64,000 nt of DNA from Cystobasidiopsis lactophilus. Taxonomy: Eukaryota > Basidiomycota > Agaricostilbomycetes > Agaricostilbales > Chionosphaeraceae. How positions within the stretch are numbered: position 1 is the first letter of the stretch; every line of letters begins with the position of its first letter. A program made the position numbers and the translations under genes. Below the pieces are notes generated by a model. That model had not been told where the DNA came from. It was given only the letters and a program-made list of their open reading frames with translations, and ran no database searches. Shown here piece by piece: positions 24,718 through 35,902 of the stretch. The DNA lies in NCBI GenBank assembly GCA_001599975.1, contig BCIO01000005.1, positions 1 through 64,000 on the forward strand, read 5' to 3'.

Positions 24718-25834
24718 TTAGAGTGCGGTGTATCCTGCAGCGTTGCCTTGCAGTGACTGCAGCGAACTTCAATGATAAAACGTACCTCCATCAACAAAGA
24801 GAGATGCTCCTGAGTGGACGTAAGCGGAGAGACTTTCCACCAGCGAAACGAAATTCACCGGTGATGAACGATGCCTCAGGAGAAGCCAAAAACGCCACAG
24901 CATTTGCGATCTCGACCGGTTTCCCAAACTAGTGTCTTGGTCTCAGCTAAAAACCAGGGTGAAGTCGAGGTAGCAGAGAACGAACCCTCCCCATAGGATG
25001 ACGCGCCGTCAGAACCTCCCTTCCTTTGGCCGGCATAGCGCTAAGGATAGGTGTCTGTTGACTCGCTCAGCCAATGTCACATGTAAGAACCATGAGAACC
25101 AAGCGAACCTCGATGTAACCTGTCCAGAAAGTCAGCACCCAATGCCATCGAAACGGAAGGGTTGGCTCACCTGGGTGGACCGAGTTGACCCGGATGCCTT
25201 TCTTGGCCCAAGCAACTGTGGCACATTCCTTTCAACGAGTGTTAGTTCAACCTCTGGACCATGACCAACTTGCAACGTTCTTGGTGAGGATGGGCACACC
25301 GCCCTTTGCCACGGCATATGCCGGATAGAATCTCTCATCCTCCATGAAAGCTCTGGCTCGGTAGGACATGATGCTGGCGATGTTAACTACAGCAGCGGAG
25401 CCAGGGTGTTTGGCCAACTCGTCGTGCGCATGCTTGCAGCCCAAGAAGACGCTGGTGCCTGTGATGGCGACCGCCTTTTCATATGCTTCCAAACTGGCTT
25501 CTTCAATCTTTGAGTAGGGTCCGGAGACTCCAGCTGTTGACCGAAAATCAGTGAGGAGCCATCAGTCCTGCAAGGTCAACTCACCATTGTTCACAAGCAC
25601 ATTCAGCTGTCCCAACTTCGACACAGTCTCCTTGATGGCGCTTGCCCAAGAGCTCTCGGACGTAACATCCAGCTTGACAAAGACCGCTCGTCCGCCAAAC
25701 CCTTGAAGCTCGCTCGCCTGCTTAGCAGCATCCTGCACGTCGCCAATTGCAATATCAAATCCTTTCTGGGCCAAAACTTGACAGCAGGCAAATCCAATTC
25801 CTTGAGCACCGCCCGTAACGAGAGCGACAGGCAT
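24718..25834 (-). CDS. Short-chain dehydrogenase/reductase, copy 2
   Basis: SDR of the same subgroup as the 14.4-kb gene. ATG 25834 gives MPVALVTGGAQGIGFACCQV, with TGGAQGIG for cofactor binding, then KLDVTSES and LNVLVNN. The active site includes NIASIMSYRA (Ser) and YAVAKGG (YxxxK). HPMGR joins [20 protein letters not shown] across a GT-AG intron at the site where copy 1 has a GC-AG intron. The C-terminus is GGYTAL, with the stop at 24718 after a last intron of about 50 nt. Same strand as SDR3 and 463 bp downstream of its stop, so a tandem duplication. Confidence 0.85.
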
Positions 25835-26297
25835 TTCGTTTTAATTGAGCAGCCGTCGATGCCAGACAAGAGCAAGCAAAGGAGACTACTTGTTCGGCAG
25901 TGGCCGGTCTTCAAAATGCCCACTGCGGAGACCGGCCGCGAAATCAGGCAGATCAGAGTTCCTCGTCCAAGTATCTACGTCTTTAAGCCATAAAATGCGG
26001 TGTCAAAGGTCGCAGAAAGGGCTCGAATGGGATTAGCAAGAGGTCGCTCGACTCGACTCGGCATCGATTTTTGGGCAGATTGCCACAACGCAGCAAGCAA
26101 GCAAGCGGAGGCCCAAGGCAGCCCAACATGTTCATGTTTTGGATGTCTCACGTCAAGAGAGAGGCAGTCCGAAGTACGCAAGGAACATGGGGAGGCTTGA
26201 TCAAAGGCTGGTCGCTTTGGAGAAACGAAAGGTAACCCTTGCAAGACTGCCCGCTTCTCCTTAACGCCTTATGGTACGCCTATACATCAAGAACCTC
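25835..26297. promoter_or_regulatory. Intergenic region between SDR3 and SDR2
   Basis: 463 bp between tandem minus-strand genes; should contain the SDR2 promoter and the SDR3 3' UTR. A run of CAAG repeats (GCAAGCAAGCAAGCGG) lies near 26092-26107. Nothing else stands out. Confidence 0.35.
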
Positions 26298-27307
26298 TCA
26301 AAGTGCGGTGTAGCCTGGACGTGAGGAGTAAGAGGCCGAGCTCTGGCAGTCCGATGGAACGACCCACCTCCATCAACATGCAATGACGCGCCAGTGATGA
26401 ACGATGCCTCCGGAGAGGCCAAGAAAGCCACCGCGTTGGCGATCTCAACTGGTTGACCCAATCTGCCGATAGGGTGCTTAGCAATGAGATACTCCTTCTC
26501 TGATTCCGAGAGAGTCGATAAAATGGCGGTCTGTGAACGCAAGGTCAGTCTTTGCGGTCAGCATGAGAGAAAGGATGCCTCACATCGATGTAGCCTGGGT
26601 GAATTGCGTTGACTGTGCAGCCAAGACTTCAGTGAGGACGGTGAATGCCCACTAAGGGAAAACAGACCTCGGATGCCCTTCTTAGCCCAAGCGACGGCTA
26701 CGTTCTTGCTCAAGATGGGAACACCACCCTTCGCAGACGCATAAGCTGGGTAGACATCCTCGCCCAAGCCAATGGCGCGGTAAGACAAAATGGACGCGAT
26801 GTTGATTACTGAGGCCACGCCGGGGTGCTTGGCGAGTTCATCGTGCGCATGTTTGCAGCCAAGGAAGACGCTCGTTCCTACGGTCGAAATCAGAAGTGTA
26901 CTTGGTGAAACAGACATTCGACAAACCGGTGATCTTGACCGCGTTTTCGTAGTCTTCCAAAGAGATGTTCTGGATCAACCCGGAAGGTCCAGAAATGCCA
27001 GCATTGTTGATCAAGCAGGTGAGTTCGCCAAAGGTGGCCACAGTCTTGGCGATGGCCTCCTTCCAGCTCCTGTGGGGGGCTCGAAATTGAATGACAGCGG
27101 GAAGGCATCGCACGCAAGAACGCACGCCTCGTCCGTGACATCAAGCTTAACCGCCAACGCTTTGGCGCCGCTGGCCTCGAGCTTCTTGGCCTCTGGAGTT
27201 GCATCAAGGATGTCTCCCAAAACGACGTTGTATCCTTGCTTTGCCAGGACCTGGGCCGACGCGAGGCCGATGCCGCGCTTCCCTCCGGTGATGAGTGCAG
27301 TAGGCAT
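26298..27307 (-). CDS. Short-chain dehydrogenase/reductase, copy 3
   Basis: Third SDR. ATG 27307 gives [20 protein letters not shown] (TGGKRGIG), then [31 protein letters not shown] (NNAG), [27 protein letters not shown] (catalytic Ser) and YASAKGG (YxxxK). The 3' part from [11 protein letters not shown] through [21 protein letters not shown] to HVDGG is one exon, whereas copies 1 and 2 have introns after the HPxGR motif and after FITG. The final intron before GYTAL is kept. The stop is at 26298. Its 5' end diverges from the Mg2+ transporter. Confidence 0.86.
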
Positions 27308-27886
27308 GTTTGAGTAGCAAGTGACAGTGGACGTTGGGCGGCAAGAGGGGCACAGAGCGACGAGTGCGGGCCACATCTTCAGAAAGCGGGGTGCGGAGGG
27401 GGCATCATCAGCCTAAACAGTGATCGCTGGCAGTGGCAAGCTTGATAGACAACGACAGGCAGGCATTCAGCACCATGGCAGCTCAGTGGACATTTATAGA
27501 AGCGACAGAAAAGATCAGAAACCACATTCCGAGAACATCGTCGATTTCGTCCAAGAGGTGCCGCTGTTGTTTTTGACTTCGACGTCGACCTCAGCTTGCT
27601 GACATCATCATCACTGTTGCTTGTGGCGTCCAGCAAAAGCTCCCGCAGGCGCTTGCTGTGCATTTTCGAGGCAGCTGGCCGCCGCAGAGCGCTCAAAGGG
27701 CTAGCGACAGATTTTAAGGCCGAAGTGACGTCCGGCCCTCGACAATCCTGGCCAACCCTGCCAGGTGGCAACACAGGACCACATAGGACTGAACGCAAAA
27801 GTTTTTAAGTTGACAGCAGCGGCAGGCTGCAGCAGCCTCGTGCACAAGAGGGGCGGAGGACGGAGGTCGAGGAAAAGGCGCGCCCA
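27308..27886. promoter_or_regulatory. Divergent region, SDR3 / Mg2+ transporter
   Basis: 579 bp between divergent start codons, probably holding both promoters. No TATA box or obvious repeat seen; short antisense open frames have no motifs. Confidence 0.4.
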
Positions 27887-29796
27887 ATGTTGATCCATGG
27901 CAGCGTCGCCCTGGATAAGGTGCTCAAACGAAGGGAGGAGCGGACGAAAGCCAGGGGTGCGAGGCGACTCCTCACCCTCCGAAAGCAAGGCCTCCGTTCG
28001 GAACCTGGCGTTGATCCCAAGAACGCTGTTTTCGAAGGGCCCCAGCCTGACTTGAAGATCAACGTCAGCGACTACTCGACGGACAAATTCGAAACGCAGG
28101 TTCTCGACAACGCATCGTTCATCAAGTGGCTCGACCAAGATCGGCCAGAGTGGTCGTCAGTCCGCTGGATCCATGTCTCTGGCCTTTCGTGGCCTGTTCT
28201 GCGACCGCTGGCCCTCAAATACGGCTTGCATCCTCTCTCTGTGGAAGATATATTGCATGCCGGCAAGCCGCGGTCGAAAGCCGATTACTATGCGCGCCAT
28301 TTATTTCTGCACGTCGCCACATTCACCGCAGGCCAGCGCAAAACCAGGCCATCCAAAGGGCACCACTTGTCCGCGAGGGACTTGGAGGCCGCGGATGAGA
28401 AAGAGAGCGAGGGCCTAGAGTTCGACGAGGATGTGCACGATGCCGAAGATATGTCGCTGTCCGAGCAGAACGCTTTCGATGTCCTGGCCGACGAGTACCG
28501 GGTCAAGACAGTCCTCAACTTGATCTCGATCTTTCTCTTGAAGGATGGCACCCTCATCAGCATTTCGAGAAACAAGAAGGACGACGTCGATATCACTGGC
28601 CCCATCTTGGAGCGACTATCGCGCAAGGACACCACCCTGCGGGAAACGAGCGACGCGTCCATGCTCCTGCAGGCGCTGTTAGATCTTTGTAGGTGCTCCG
28701 ATACCCTCTCTTTACTCGTTCTTTCACTCATTTCGACTCCAATTGCGTTAGTTGTTGACGGCAAGTGACTTTTGTGTGCCTGTCCAGGGACCTTGATCTT
28801 TGAACTTTCTTCGCTTCAGACCTGCTCGATCTCAGCGAGCTTTTCAAAGACCAGCTGAGCAATCTGGAAGGAAAAGTCTTGATCGTACGTCTATGCTCAC
28901 CATGTGTCCACGTGTGTCGCGAGTTTTCGAACTGGGCCAACAGGATGCCGACACAGAAACCATCCAGCACCTACATATTCTGAGCGGGCAACTTGCTTTC
29001 CTGAAGAGAAGCATCCTTCCACTCCAATCTTTGGTGTACACCCTCCGCCATCACGATGCTGACAAAGCCGTGGCTGCAGCCAGCGCCCTTGGTCCCATCT
29101 TGACTCGCCCCCCAAGCGAAATGAATCTACGAGCGAACTCCGTTTCCCTGGGCAGCGGTTTCCTCAGTACCCAATGCAAGGCGAGTTTTGGTCGAGGATG
29201 GCGGAGACCAACATTTCGGTGAAGTTTGTGACGCTGGTTCTTTCAGATCTACCTTTCGGATGTGAACGATCACTTGGACGAGCTGCTGGACGAGATTGTC
29301 ACCTTGACCGACCTGTCCGAGAATTTGATCAGCTTCAGTAGGTCTCTGTGCTATCGCATGGCTTGTGCCGCCCTGAAGTCGTGTACAGCTTTCAACATGA
29401 TGTCTTTCCGCATGAATCAAAGCATGGAGGGCCTCTCTTTGATCACCGTCATCTTCCTGCCGCTGACCGTGCTCACTGGATATTTCGGGATGAATTTCAA
29501 AGGCCGATTCGGCGCTTTGGATCAGTCCGTCACCTATTTCTGGTCGAGTGAGTCCCAAGCCTTGATGTGCAGCATGCCAGCAGCTAATGAGTTCTCTGAA
29601 GTCGCTGCTCCCGTCGCAGTTGTGACTGTGTTGATCTTCTGTTGGTCGTGGTTTGCCACTGAATGGCGCAAGTGGCGGAGGTATAGAAAAGCCGCGCAGG
29701 CCGAATCCAAGATTGTGCGTTCATGCGGTCTTGCCGCGCCGAACGGGGCTAAAGCCCGCGCGGCGACAGAGGACTCGTCGAGCTGCACGCAAATAG
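27887..29796 (+). CDS. CorA-like Mg2+ transporter (ALR/MNR2 type)
   Basis: Magnesium transporter of the plasma or vacuolar membrane. The long N-terminal soluble part (from ATG 27887) has SSVRWIHVSGLSWPVLRPLA and YGLHPLSVEDILHAGKPRSK, the usual CorA pattern, followed by a charged loop as in MNR2. Helical exons (QHLHILSGQLAFLKRSILPL, VNDHLDELLDEIVTLTDLSE) lead to MNQSMEGLSLITVIFLPLTV, the first membrane segment, closing with the selectivity motif YFGMNF. A second segment (PVAVVTVLIFCWSWFA) and a basic tail follow. A last intron (29715-29769) gives an RTRRAARK tail and a stop at 29796; if unspliced, the frame runs to 29873. Five or so introns overall. Confidence 0.85.
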
Positions 29797-29948
29797 AGCT
29801 CTCGCAAATAGCACTTGTACTGACTCATTCACCTCCAAAAGTAGCAGTCGTCGTTCGATCCCAAGCGGACTAAGGGCCTGGTTTGCAAGCCAGAATGGCG
29901 CCACTGACCACGGCCCGGCCTCCTTTCCGTCGCCCCGTTTGTCTCCAT

Positions 29949-30394
29949 CTAAGCATTTTGTACGGCTGCCTTTGTACTTCTACGCTCTCGGTTGGCCCCT
30001 TGTACCCTCTGCACCGTTTCCTGGCTCTGCTTCCTGTGCCACCGAAGCATGCCGCAAGCCATCTGCTCTCGTCTTGGATTTGAGCTGTCGGATGCCTTGT
30101 TTGAGCGAGTCTCACCTTCAAAGCTGGTCCAGAGATCTGTGACACTGCCGAAGTTGCTTCCCACTAGCCATAAAAAGCTTCAGACACATTTGCTCCTCAA
30201 AACGGAGGAGGAGCCTCACCGGCGACAGATGCCTCAATATTCCGATTCAAAGCATTCACAGCAGACGTTAGCTTGCCCATGTTCTGTAATGACAGTGAGA
30301 AAGCCGTTCTGTGAAGCTTGCAGAGCCAAATGCGCACCTCTGAGATTTGGCCGATGAGGCGAGCTCTCTCCGCTTGGAAGGCCTCAGGGTCCAT
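29949..30394 (-). CDS. DAD1: DASH complex subunit DAD1
   Basis: Small kinetochore protein of the DASH/Dam1 ring, which couples chromosomes to spindle microtubules in fungi. ATG 30394 gives MDPEAFQAERARLIGQISE. The next exon reads NMGKLTSAVNALNRNIEASVA and the third VGSNFGSVTDLWTSFE. These match the DAD1 core (N-x-NLNALNRSLE-like helix and VSxLWxxF). The first two introns are well placed. The C-terminal end is uncertain: unspliced the frame runs to 29949 with a basic tail, while a GTGAGA donor after SFE might shorten or change it. It converges with the Mg2+ transporter. Confidence 0.75.
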
Positions 30395-30705
30395 GCTCCG
30401 GCGCTCTGTGGGTCGTCTGCTGCTTAAGGTGACGTCCTGGGAGCCAGGGTAGCGTCGATTCCAATGGCGCCTTGGCGCATTGCTGCCAAAAGGCACTGCG
30501 CATTGCTCGCTCCCTCGCGTTGATAACGCCGTGATGGGTAGTGGCGGTGCACAAGGCAAATTACAAGAGACAAAAAAAGTCCATCGCTCGTACAACGGAT
30601 GCAAGCTACGACACGGGAACCGGCTTGCGCGATATCGACTTCAACCTGGGTTGTGGCGGCCGCTGTTGCTCGGGCACATTGGACGATGAAGCCTATCGCA
30701 AGAAG
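30395..30705. other. Short gap between DAD1 and a membrane protein gene
   Basis: 311 bp on the minus-strand path from the stop of the serine-rich membrane protein to the DAD1 start; should hold the DAD1 promoter. A plus-strand open frame begins here (see rejected items). No motif recognised. Confidence 0.35.
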
Positions 30706-31935
30706 TTAGCACGCCTCTTCGACACGCGGACACATGGACAGACTTACAATTTCCTCAGTTGGTTCTGGCGAGCCGATTCTGCCGTAGCTTTCGTCCTCGA
30801 CGGACCTGCCGTGGTTCTGATCGGACGCCGTCCCTGTCGACCAAGCCATTGAGTTTGTCGGCGGGCTGGTCTGTGTCATTTCGTCAGTGTCGCTGAGGAA
30901 CCGCGATTGCTGCCGCTGGCGATCATTGCGTTTCCTTCGGCGAAATAGCCAGAAAGCGACGAAGATCAGCGCGAGGGCGACCAGGCCGCCGATGACACCT
31001 CCCGCGATTGCTCCTGCATTGCTATGCGACGAGCCTGACGACGCCATGTCAGGTTTTGCGGTGGCACTTGACTGGCGAGAGGAAGCGGATGAGGCTCGAC
31101 TGCTAGCGCGGCTGGCGACACTTCTAGAGGTGGACGAAACGACTCTAGCAGACGACGATGCTGATGACGATGAGCTGGAAGAGATGGAAGAAGAAGAAGA
31201 GAGCACAGAAGAAGAGCTGCTGGACGGTGGTGATGAAGACGAGGAGGTCGAGGAGGAAGTCGCAGCGGCGGAGGGCGTTGACAAGACGTTCGTGGCCGCC
31301 ACAGAGGCGACGTCTGCGGCAGCATTAGCCAGAGACCATCGTGATTTGAGATGAGCTCACCAGAAATGGCCACATAGTCAATCGCTAGGTACATGCCGCC
31401 GCTGTTCTGGACCAGGACGGTGTGGGCTTGGGTGGGGGACAGGTTTTCGACATGATACACGTTTGAACAGACGGGATCCGCATCTGCGATAGTGCTGGAC
31501 AGTGTGCCGGTGCCACTGAGCGAGCCGTCGCTGAGGGGTGGCGCCGAAAGTCAGCATTTCCGTTTGACAGGTGGTGTACTTGGACAAAAAACTGACACAG
31601 TCACAATGAAGGAACCGCGATTTTGAGCTCTGCCAGCGCAGAGGAAGAAGCTGGAGCCTGTCCAACGAAAAACAGCATTCTGAGACCATCGTCTCGCCTC
31701 AGTTTGCCAAGCGGGCGAGCCAACCTGTGAAGGAAAACGAAAAAGCAGCTGAAGGAGAGTTGGACCAGCTCTGCGTGCCGTCGTACAGAGTCGACGTATT
31801 GAAGGCTTCGTGCGTCCAAGCATCAGCGGGAGTGTAGGTGATAAACGTGGAGCCGTCGTCGAAGACCTGCTGCGACAGCGCCACGGGGAGCGCCCCCAGC
31901 AGGATTGGCAGCAAACCCAGCCAGCTGGATCTCAT
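30706..31935 (-). CDS. Secreted-ectodomain single-pass membrane protein, Ser-rich
   Basis: Type I membrane protein of unknown function. ATG 31935 gives a signal peptide (MRSSWLGLLPILLGALPVALS). The ectodomain, over several exons, has a beta-rich look (FSFSFTG, VYHVENLSPTQAHTVLVQN, MYLAIDYVAISG), typical of many basidiomycete membrane proteins. A serine-only stalk of about 80 residues follows, likely O-glycosylated, then a membrane helix (AIAGGVIGGLVALALIFVAF) with a basic stop-transfer RRRKR and a cytoplasmic tail of about 80 residues. The design resembles wall sensors, but no WSC or MID2 motif is seen. The serine stalk produces a long acidic antisense frame that is not a gene. Confidence 0.7.
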
Positions 31936-32431
31936 TTACTGGTTTCTGCGGTGGTGGCGTCTCAAGCCTGGCATGCCTCGCCTGATGCTTGGCTCCTCGA
32001 TCCTGCGAGACCTCGCCGATTGAAAGACAGAGTTGAGACAGTGGCAAAAGCGGCGCGTCGCCTCCGATTTTTTTTGCTCACGCGTGTGCCGAACCGCTGC
32101 CATGATGCTGGCATTTGGCTCCTATCTTGCTTGTAGACGTCCAGAGCGCTCGAGAAGGCCCAGATGCAAGAGTGGGCGATGTGTCAAGGCACAAAATGGC
32201 CTGCCCTTCGCCAGATTTCAGTTCTGGCTGCGTTCCCGGCGCGCATGATGATCGTCGACTGAGCTTTGCTCCTTGTCCAGGATGCAGCTGCTGGCCATTC
32301 TGTGCCTGCCCGAGATCAACACCCGACTGATGACTCTTGCATCCGTCGCTTCCACGTCTTCTTGCCACTGCTTTTGCATGCTGTGCTTCTCTTGACACTG
32401 CCGTCTGCTTCCGGGATGTCTAGCAACGACC
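31936..32431. promoter_or_regulatory. Divergent region, membrane protein / beta-glucosidase 1
   Basis: 496 bp between divergent start codons. The part nearest the glucosidase is pyrimidine-rich. No clear TATA box or operator recognised. Confidence 0.4.
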
Positions 32432-35400
32432 ATGGTCACTCTCCTCCTCTTGTTGGCTTGCTCTAGGTTAGCGTTGGCCGCCATCTATCCCACGCCCCAG
32501 CCCGATGCAGCTCCAGAGGGCTCGGCCGAGTTTGTGTCGCCGATCGTCATCCCTTCTCCTAGCACGCCTGGTTCCGGTGACTGGTCGGAGGCTGTAGCAA
32601 AAGCACGCAAATTCGTCAAAGGACTCACATTGGAAGAGAAGGTCAACCTCACCACTGGCGTGGGCACAACTGGGCGATGTGTCGGAGTGAGAGGCCGCCC
32701 TCTATCCCACAGGACAATCTCTAAACTCCTTGCGGGTGCAGAATACTGGAGCGGTTACTCGCCTCAACTTGGACGGTCTATGCTTCGCAGATGGCCCTGC
32801 TGGCCTTCGCTGGGCCGATCATGTTTCGGCGTTTCCTCCCCAAATCAACGCAGCTGCCACTTTTGACCACGATCTTATTTTACGCCGAGCCATCGCACTG
32901 GGTAGAGAATTTCGTGGAAAGGGCGCCAATGTGTTCCTTGGGCCATTTCTCAACCTGATGCGAGCACCAGCTGCAGGTCGAGCTTGGGAGGGCTTCGGCG
33001 CAGATCCGTACTTGAGTGCTGTGGCTGGAGCCCTCACTGTCGAAGGAATCCAACAACAAGGGGTCATTGCCTGTGCCAAGCACCTCCTCTTGCAGGATCA
33101 AGAGCATTACAGGTGACTGGTTGTGCTGATCACACAAGCGCACTTTAGCCTGACAGGCTTCCAGGACTTTTCACAATGCCGAGTCCTCAAATATCGATGA
33201 CCGAACGTACGTGACACCCTCTCCTGGACCAAGTTCTCGGACTGACTGGGGAGCTTGCCGGTAGCCTGCACGAAATCCACATGCTCCCTTTCGCAGCCGC
33301 TGTCCAGGCCGGAGTGGCCTCCATCATGTGCAGCTACAACCGGGTCAATCAGACCTTTGCTTGTTCAAACTCAAAGTTGATGAACGGCCTACTCAAGGGA
33401 GAACTCCGGTTTAACGGGTTCATTGTCTCCGACTGGGCTGCTACAATGTCAGGCGTCGACAGCGCCCTGGCCGGCTTGGATGTAAATCAACCAGGCTTCT
33501 TTGACTACGAGTCCATTGACAAAGCCGTCGATTCGAAGTAGGTTCCTTTTCTGATCGCCCTCACCAAGCAGAATCTAAATTCAAATCGACTTTTAGTCCC
33601 GTCAAGTCACGGAACAGCTTCTGGGGTGCTGCTTTATTAGACGCTGTCAAAAATGGATCTGTACCCGTCGAAAGGTTGGATGATGCGGTCACACGCCAGC
33701 TCGCCGCCTATTTCAAGCTCGGCCAAGACCAGGGCTTTCCCAAGCTCAACTTTGGTTCGTTCGATCTTCTAAGACAGATTAAACCATCTCTGAAACCCAT
33801 TCGTCTAGACATTAACCCAAACAACACGGCAACCAATCACCGCGTCGACGTCCAGGGCGACCACGGCCAGCTTATCCGTGAGATTGGGGCTGCATCTACC
33901 AGTGCGTCCCTATTTGGGCCTCAGTTAACGGAACACTGCCGAGCCAATGGGTGTCCCGACAGTCTTACTCAAGAATGAGGCCGAGACTTTGCCACTCAGC
34001 ACATCCAGGCCGCTGAAAATCAGCGTGTTTGGTTCCGATGCCGGTCGTGAGTCTTAACCTCTCACTCAATGGGATTGGAGCTCCTCGTGACGAGCTTTGA
34101 CAGCAAACCCTGCCGGGCCCAATGCCTGCAAAAATCGGGCTTGCCTCAACGGCACGCTTTCGATGGGATGGGGTTCAGGGACGGTAGAACTGCCCTATCT
34201 CAGCACGCCAATCGAGGCCCTGAAGTACATGAAGAACGTCAACCTCACCTATTCGCTCGACGACTTTGACCTTGAAAAAGTCCCCGCTTTGGCCAAGGAC
34301 GCAGACTATTGCATGGTTTTCGTGGCTGCCGATAGCGGAGAAGCGCATATCACAGTCGACGAGAATGTGGGAGATAGAAACAACTTGACGCTTTGGCATG
34401 GGGGCGAAGAGCTTATCCGAAGCGTTGCCAACGTCTGTCAGTCGACCATTGTTGTAGGTAAGCGGGATTGTCGAACTTTGCACCGGTCAGAACTTTGATG
34501 TCTTTGCACGCAGCTCATTCAGTCGGGCCGGTAAGTCAAAACGTGAATGCGTTCAAAAAGCCAAGCTGACCAAGGCCGCTCCCAGGTATTGGTCGAGGAC
34601 TGGATTGAACACCCTCACGTTAAAGCTTTCATCCACGCTGGCCTTCCTGGCCAAGAGGTGAGACGAGACCGCGTCCGTCTGGAACTCACTCAACACTGTC
34701 TGTTGGAACAGGCTGGAAACGCCCTCATCGATGTTTTGTTTGGCTTTGTGAACCCGTCCGGGCGATTGTGAGCAGCTCAGTTTCTTTTTAGATGTACTGC
34801 CTTTTACAGTCACTCAATCGGTCCTCCAGACCGTTCACCTACGCTATGAGGGAGGAGGATTTTCCGGCACGCGTTCTTTACCAAAGCTCCGACCCAGTGC
34901 CCCAAATCGCGTATTCAGAGGGCCTCTTTGTTGACTGTACGTCGTAGTCTTCGTCGCACCTATCATTGACTCACTCATCTCCCCCTCCACACAGATCGCC
35001 ACTTCGACGCACATCACATCACGCCTCGTTACGAATTTGGGTTCGGCCTCAGCTACACGTCATTCGCTTACGCGCGGTTCACTTTGAAGACCAAAATGCA
35101 TGCATCCTACTCGTTGTTGGTCCAAAACGACCTATTTCAGCGGGGCCAAGTTCACCACTCGCGCGAAGAAGGAGAATTGTGGTGTGTCCGCATCAGTCCA
35201 CAGGCGCCAATCATGACTGATAGTGCTCCAGGTCCACCTGCATGACCGTCTCGTTTGACATCACAAACACTGGCGCCCTTGCCGGTCACGAAGTAGCCCA
35301 GCTTTACCTGGGACTGCCTGGCGAGGATGAGCCTGTCCGCCAGCTGCGAGGCTTCAAGCGGGTATACGTCCAGCCAGGGGAGACGGCCTCTCTTGTCCTA

Positions 35401-35532
35401 TCGCTCACCCACAAGGACATTTCCATTTGGGATGTCGAGCGGCAGAGCTGGGTCATACCTTCGGGGACTTTCACGCTCGCCGTCGGCGGATCCTCTCGCA
35501 ACCTCCCTCTCAAGACCAGCTTCTCACTTTGA
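32432..35532 (+). CDS. GH3 beta-glucosidase, tandem copy 1
   Basis: Secreted family 3 glycoside hydrolase, releasing terminal glucose from cellobiose-like beta-glucosides. ATG 32432 gives a signal peptide (MVTLLLLLACSRLALA). The N-terminal barrel has [63 protein letters not shown] and a KH pair. The nucleophile Asp lies in FIVSDWAATMSGVDSA. The second domain contains LTLWHGGEELI. The C-terminal fibronectin-III-like domain shows [28 protein letters not shown] and LSLTHKDISIWD, ending at 35532. About ten introns. An intron at 33755-33808 is absent from copy 2, 370 bp downstream. Confidence 0.9.
33755..33808 (+). other. Copy-1-specific intron in GH3 beta-glucosidase
   Basis: 54-nt GT-AG intron (GTTCGT..TCGTCTAG) joining LNF-D-INPNN. 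At the same place the tandem paralogue is continuous (VNFDVNTAN). Confidence 0.7.
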
Positions 35533-35902
35533 AGTCACCAAGGCATATGCACTTCTTCCATAGCGCTTTTGTTGGGTCTGAGAGCACACTGCGTCGGCGT
35601 TTTATGCAATCGCCGATTGTCCTTCCAGCCTTTTCTGTCTTCGCCTGCTGCAACGACACCCTAGAAAGCGTCTCGACTACGTGTTTGAAGCCAAAGTGGC
35701 GTAACAGGACAGGAGGTGCTGTTGTGAGATGGCCCGACCCCGCTTCCTGCCTTTGATGTTTGGCCTCGTCTCCGCTCGATTCCAGCATCGCCTAGCTTGT
35801 GTTTGCACATGCTGCTTCACGCCGACAAGAGCTCTTGTTTAGCTGCAACCATCTCCAGCGCATCTGCTGTCCATTCTTTCTCAAAAATCACTCGTTTGCA
35901 AA
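35533..35902. promoter_or_regulatory. Spacer between tandem beta-glucosidases
   Basis: 370 bp between the stop of copy 1 and the ATG of copy 2, on the same strand. It must hold the terminator of the first and promoter of the second. No gene seen. Confidence 0.4.

Noticed and set aside
30541-30852. Plus-strand frame with DIDFNLGCGGRCCSG
   Set aside because: It looks protein-like but starts at GTG, overlaps the 3' end of the membrane protein gene antisense and ends without further exons. No homologous family known.
30887-31354. Acidic plus-strand frame with long Glu/Asp runs
   Set aside because: It is the complement of the poly-Ser stalk of the minus-strand membrane protein; TCN codons read as acidic runs on the other strand.
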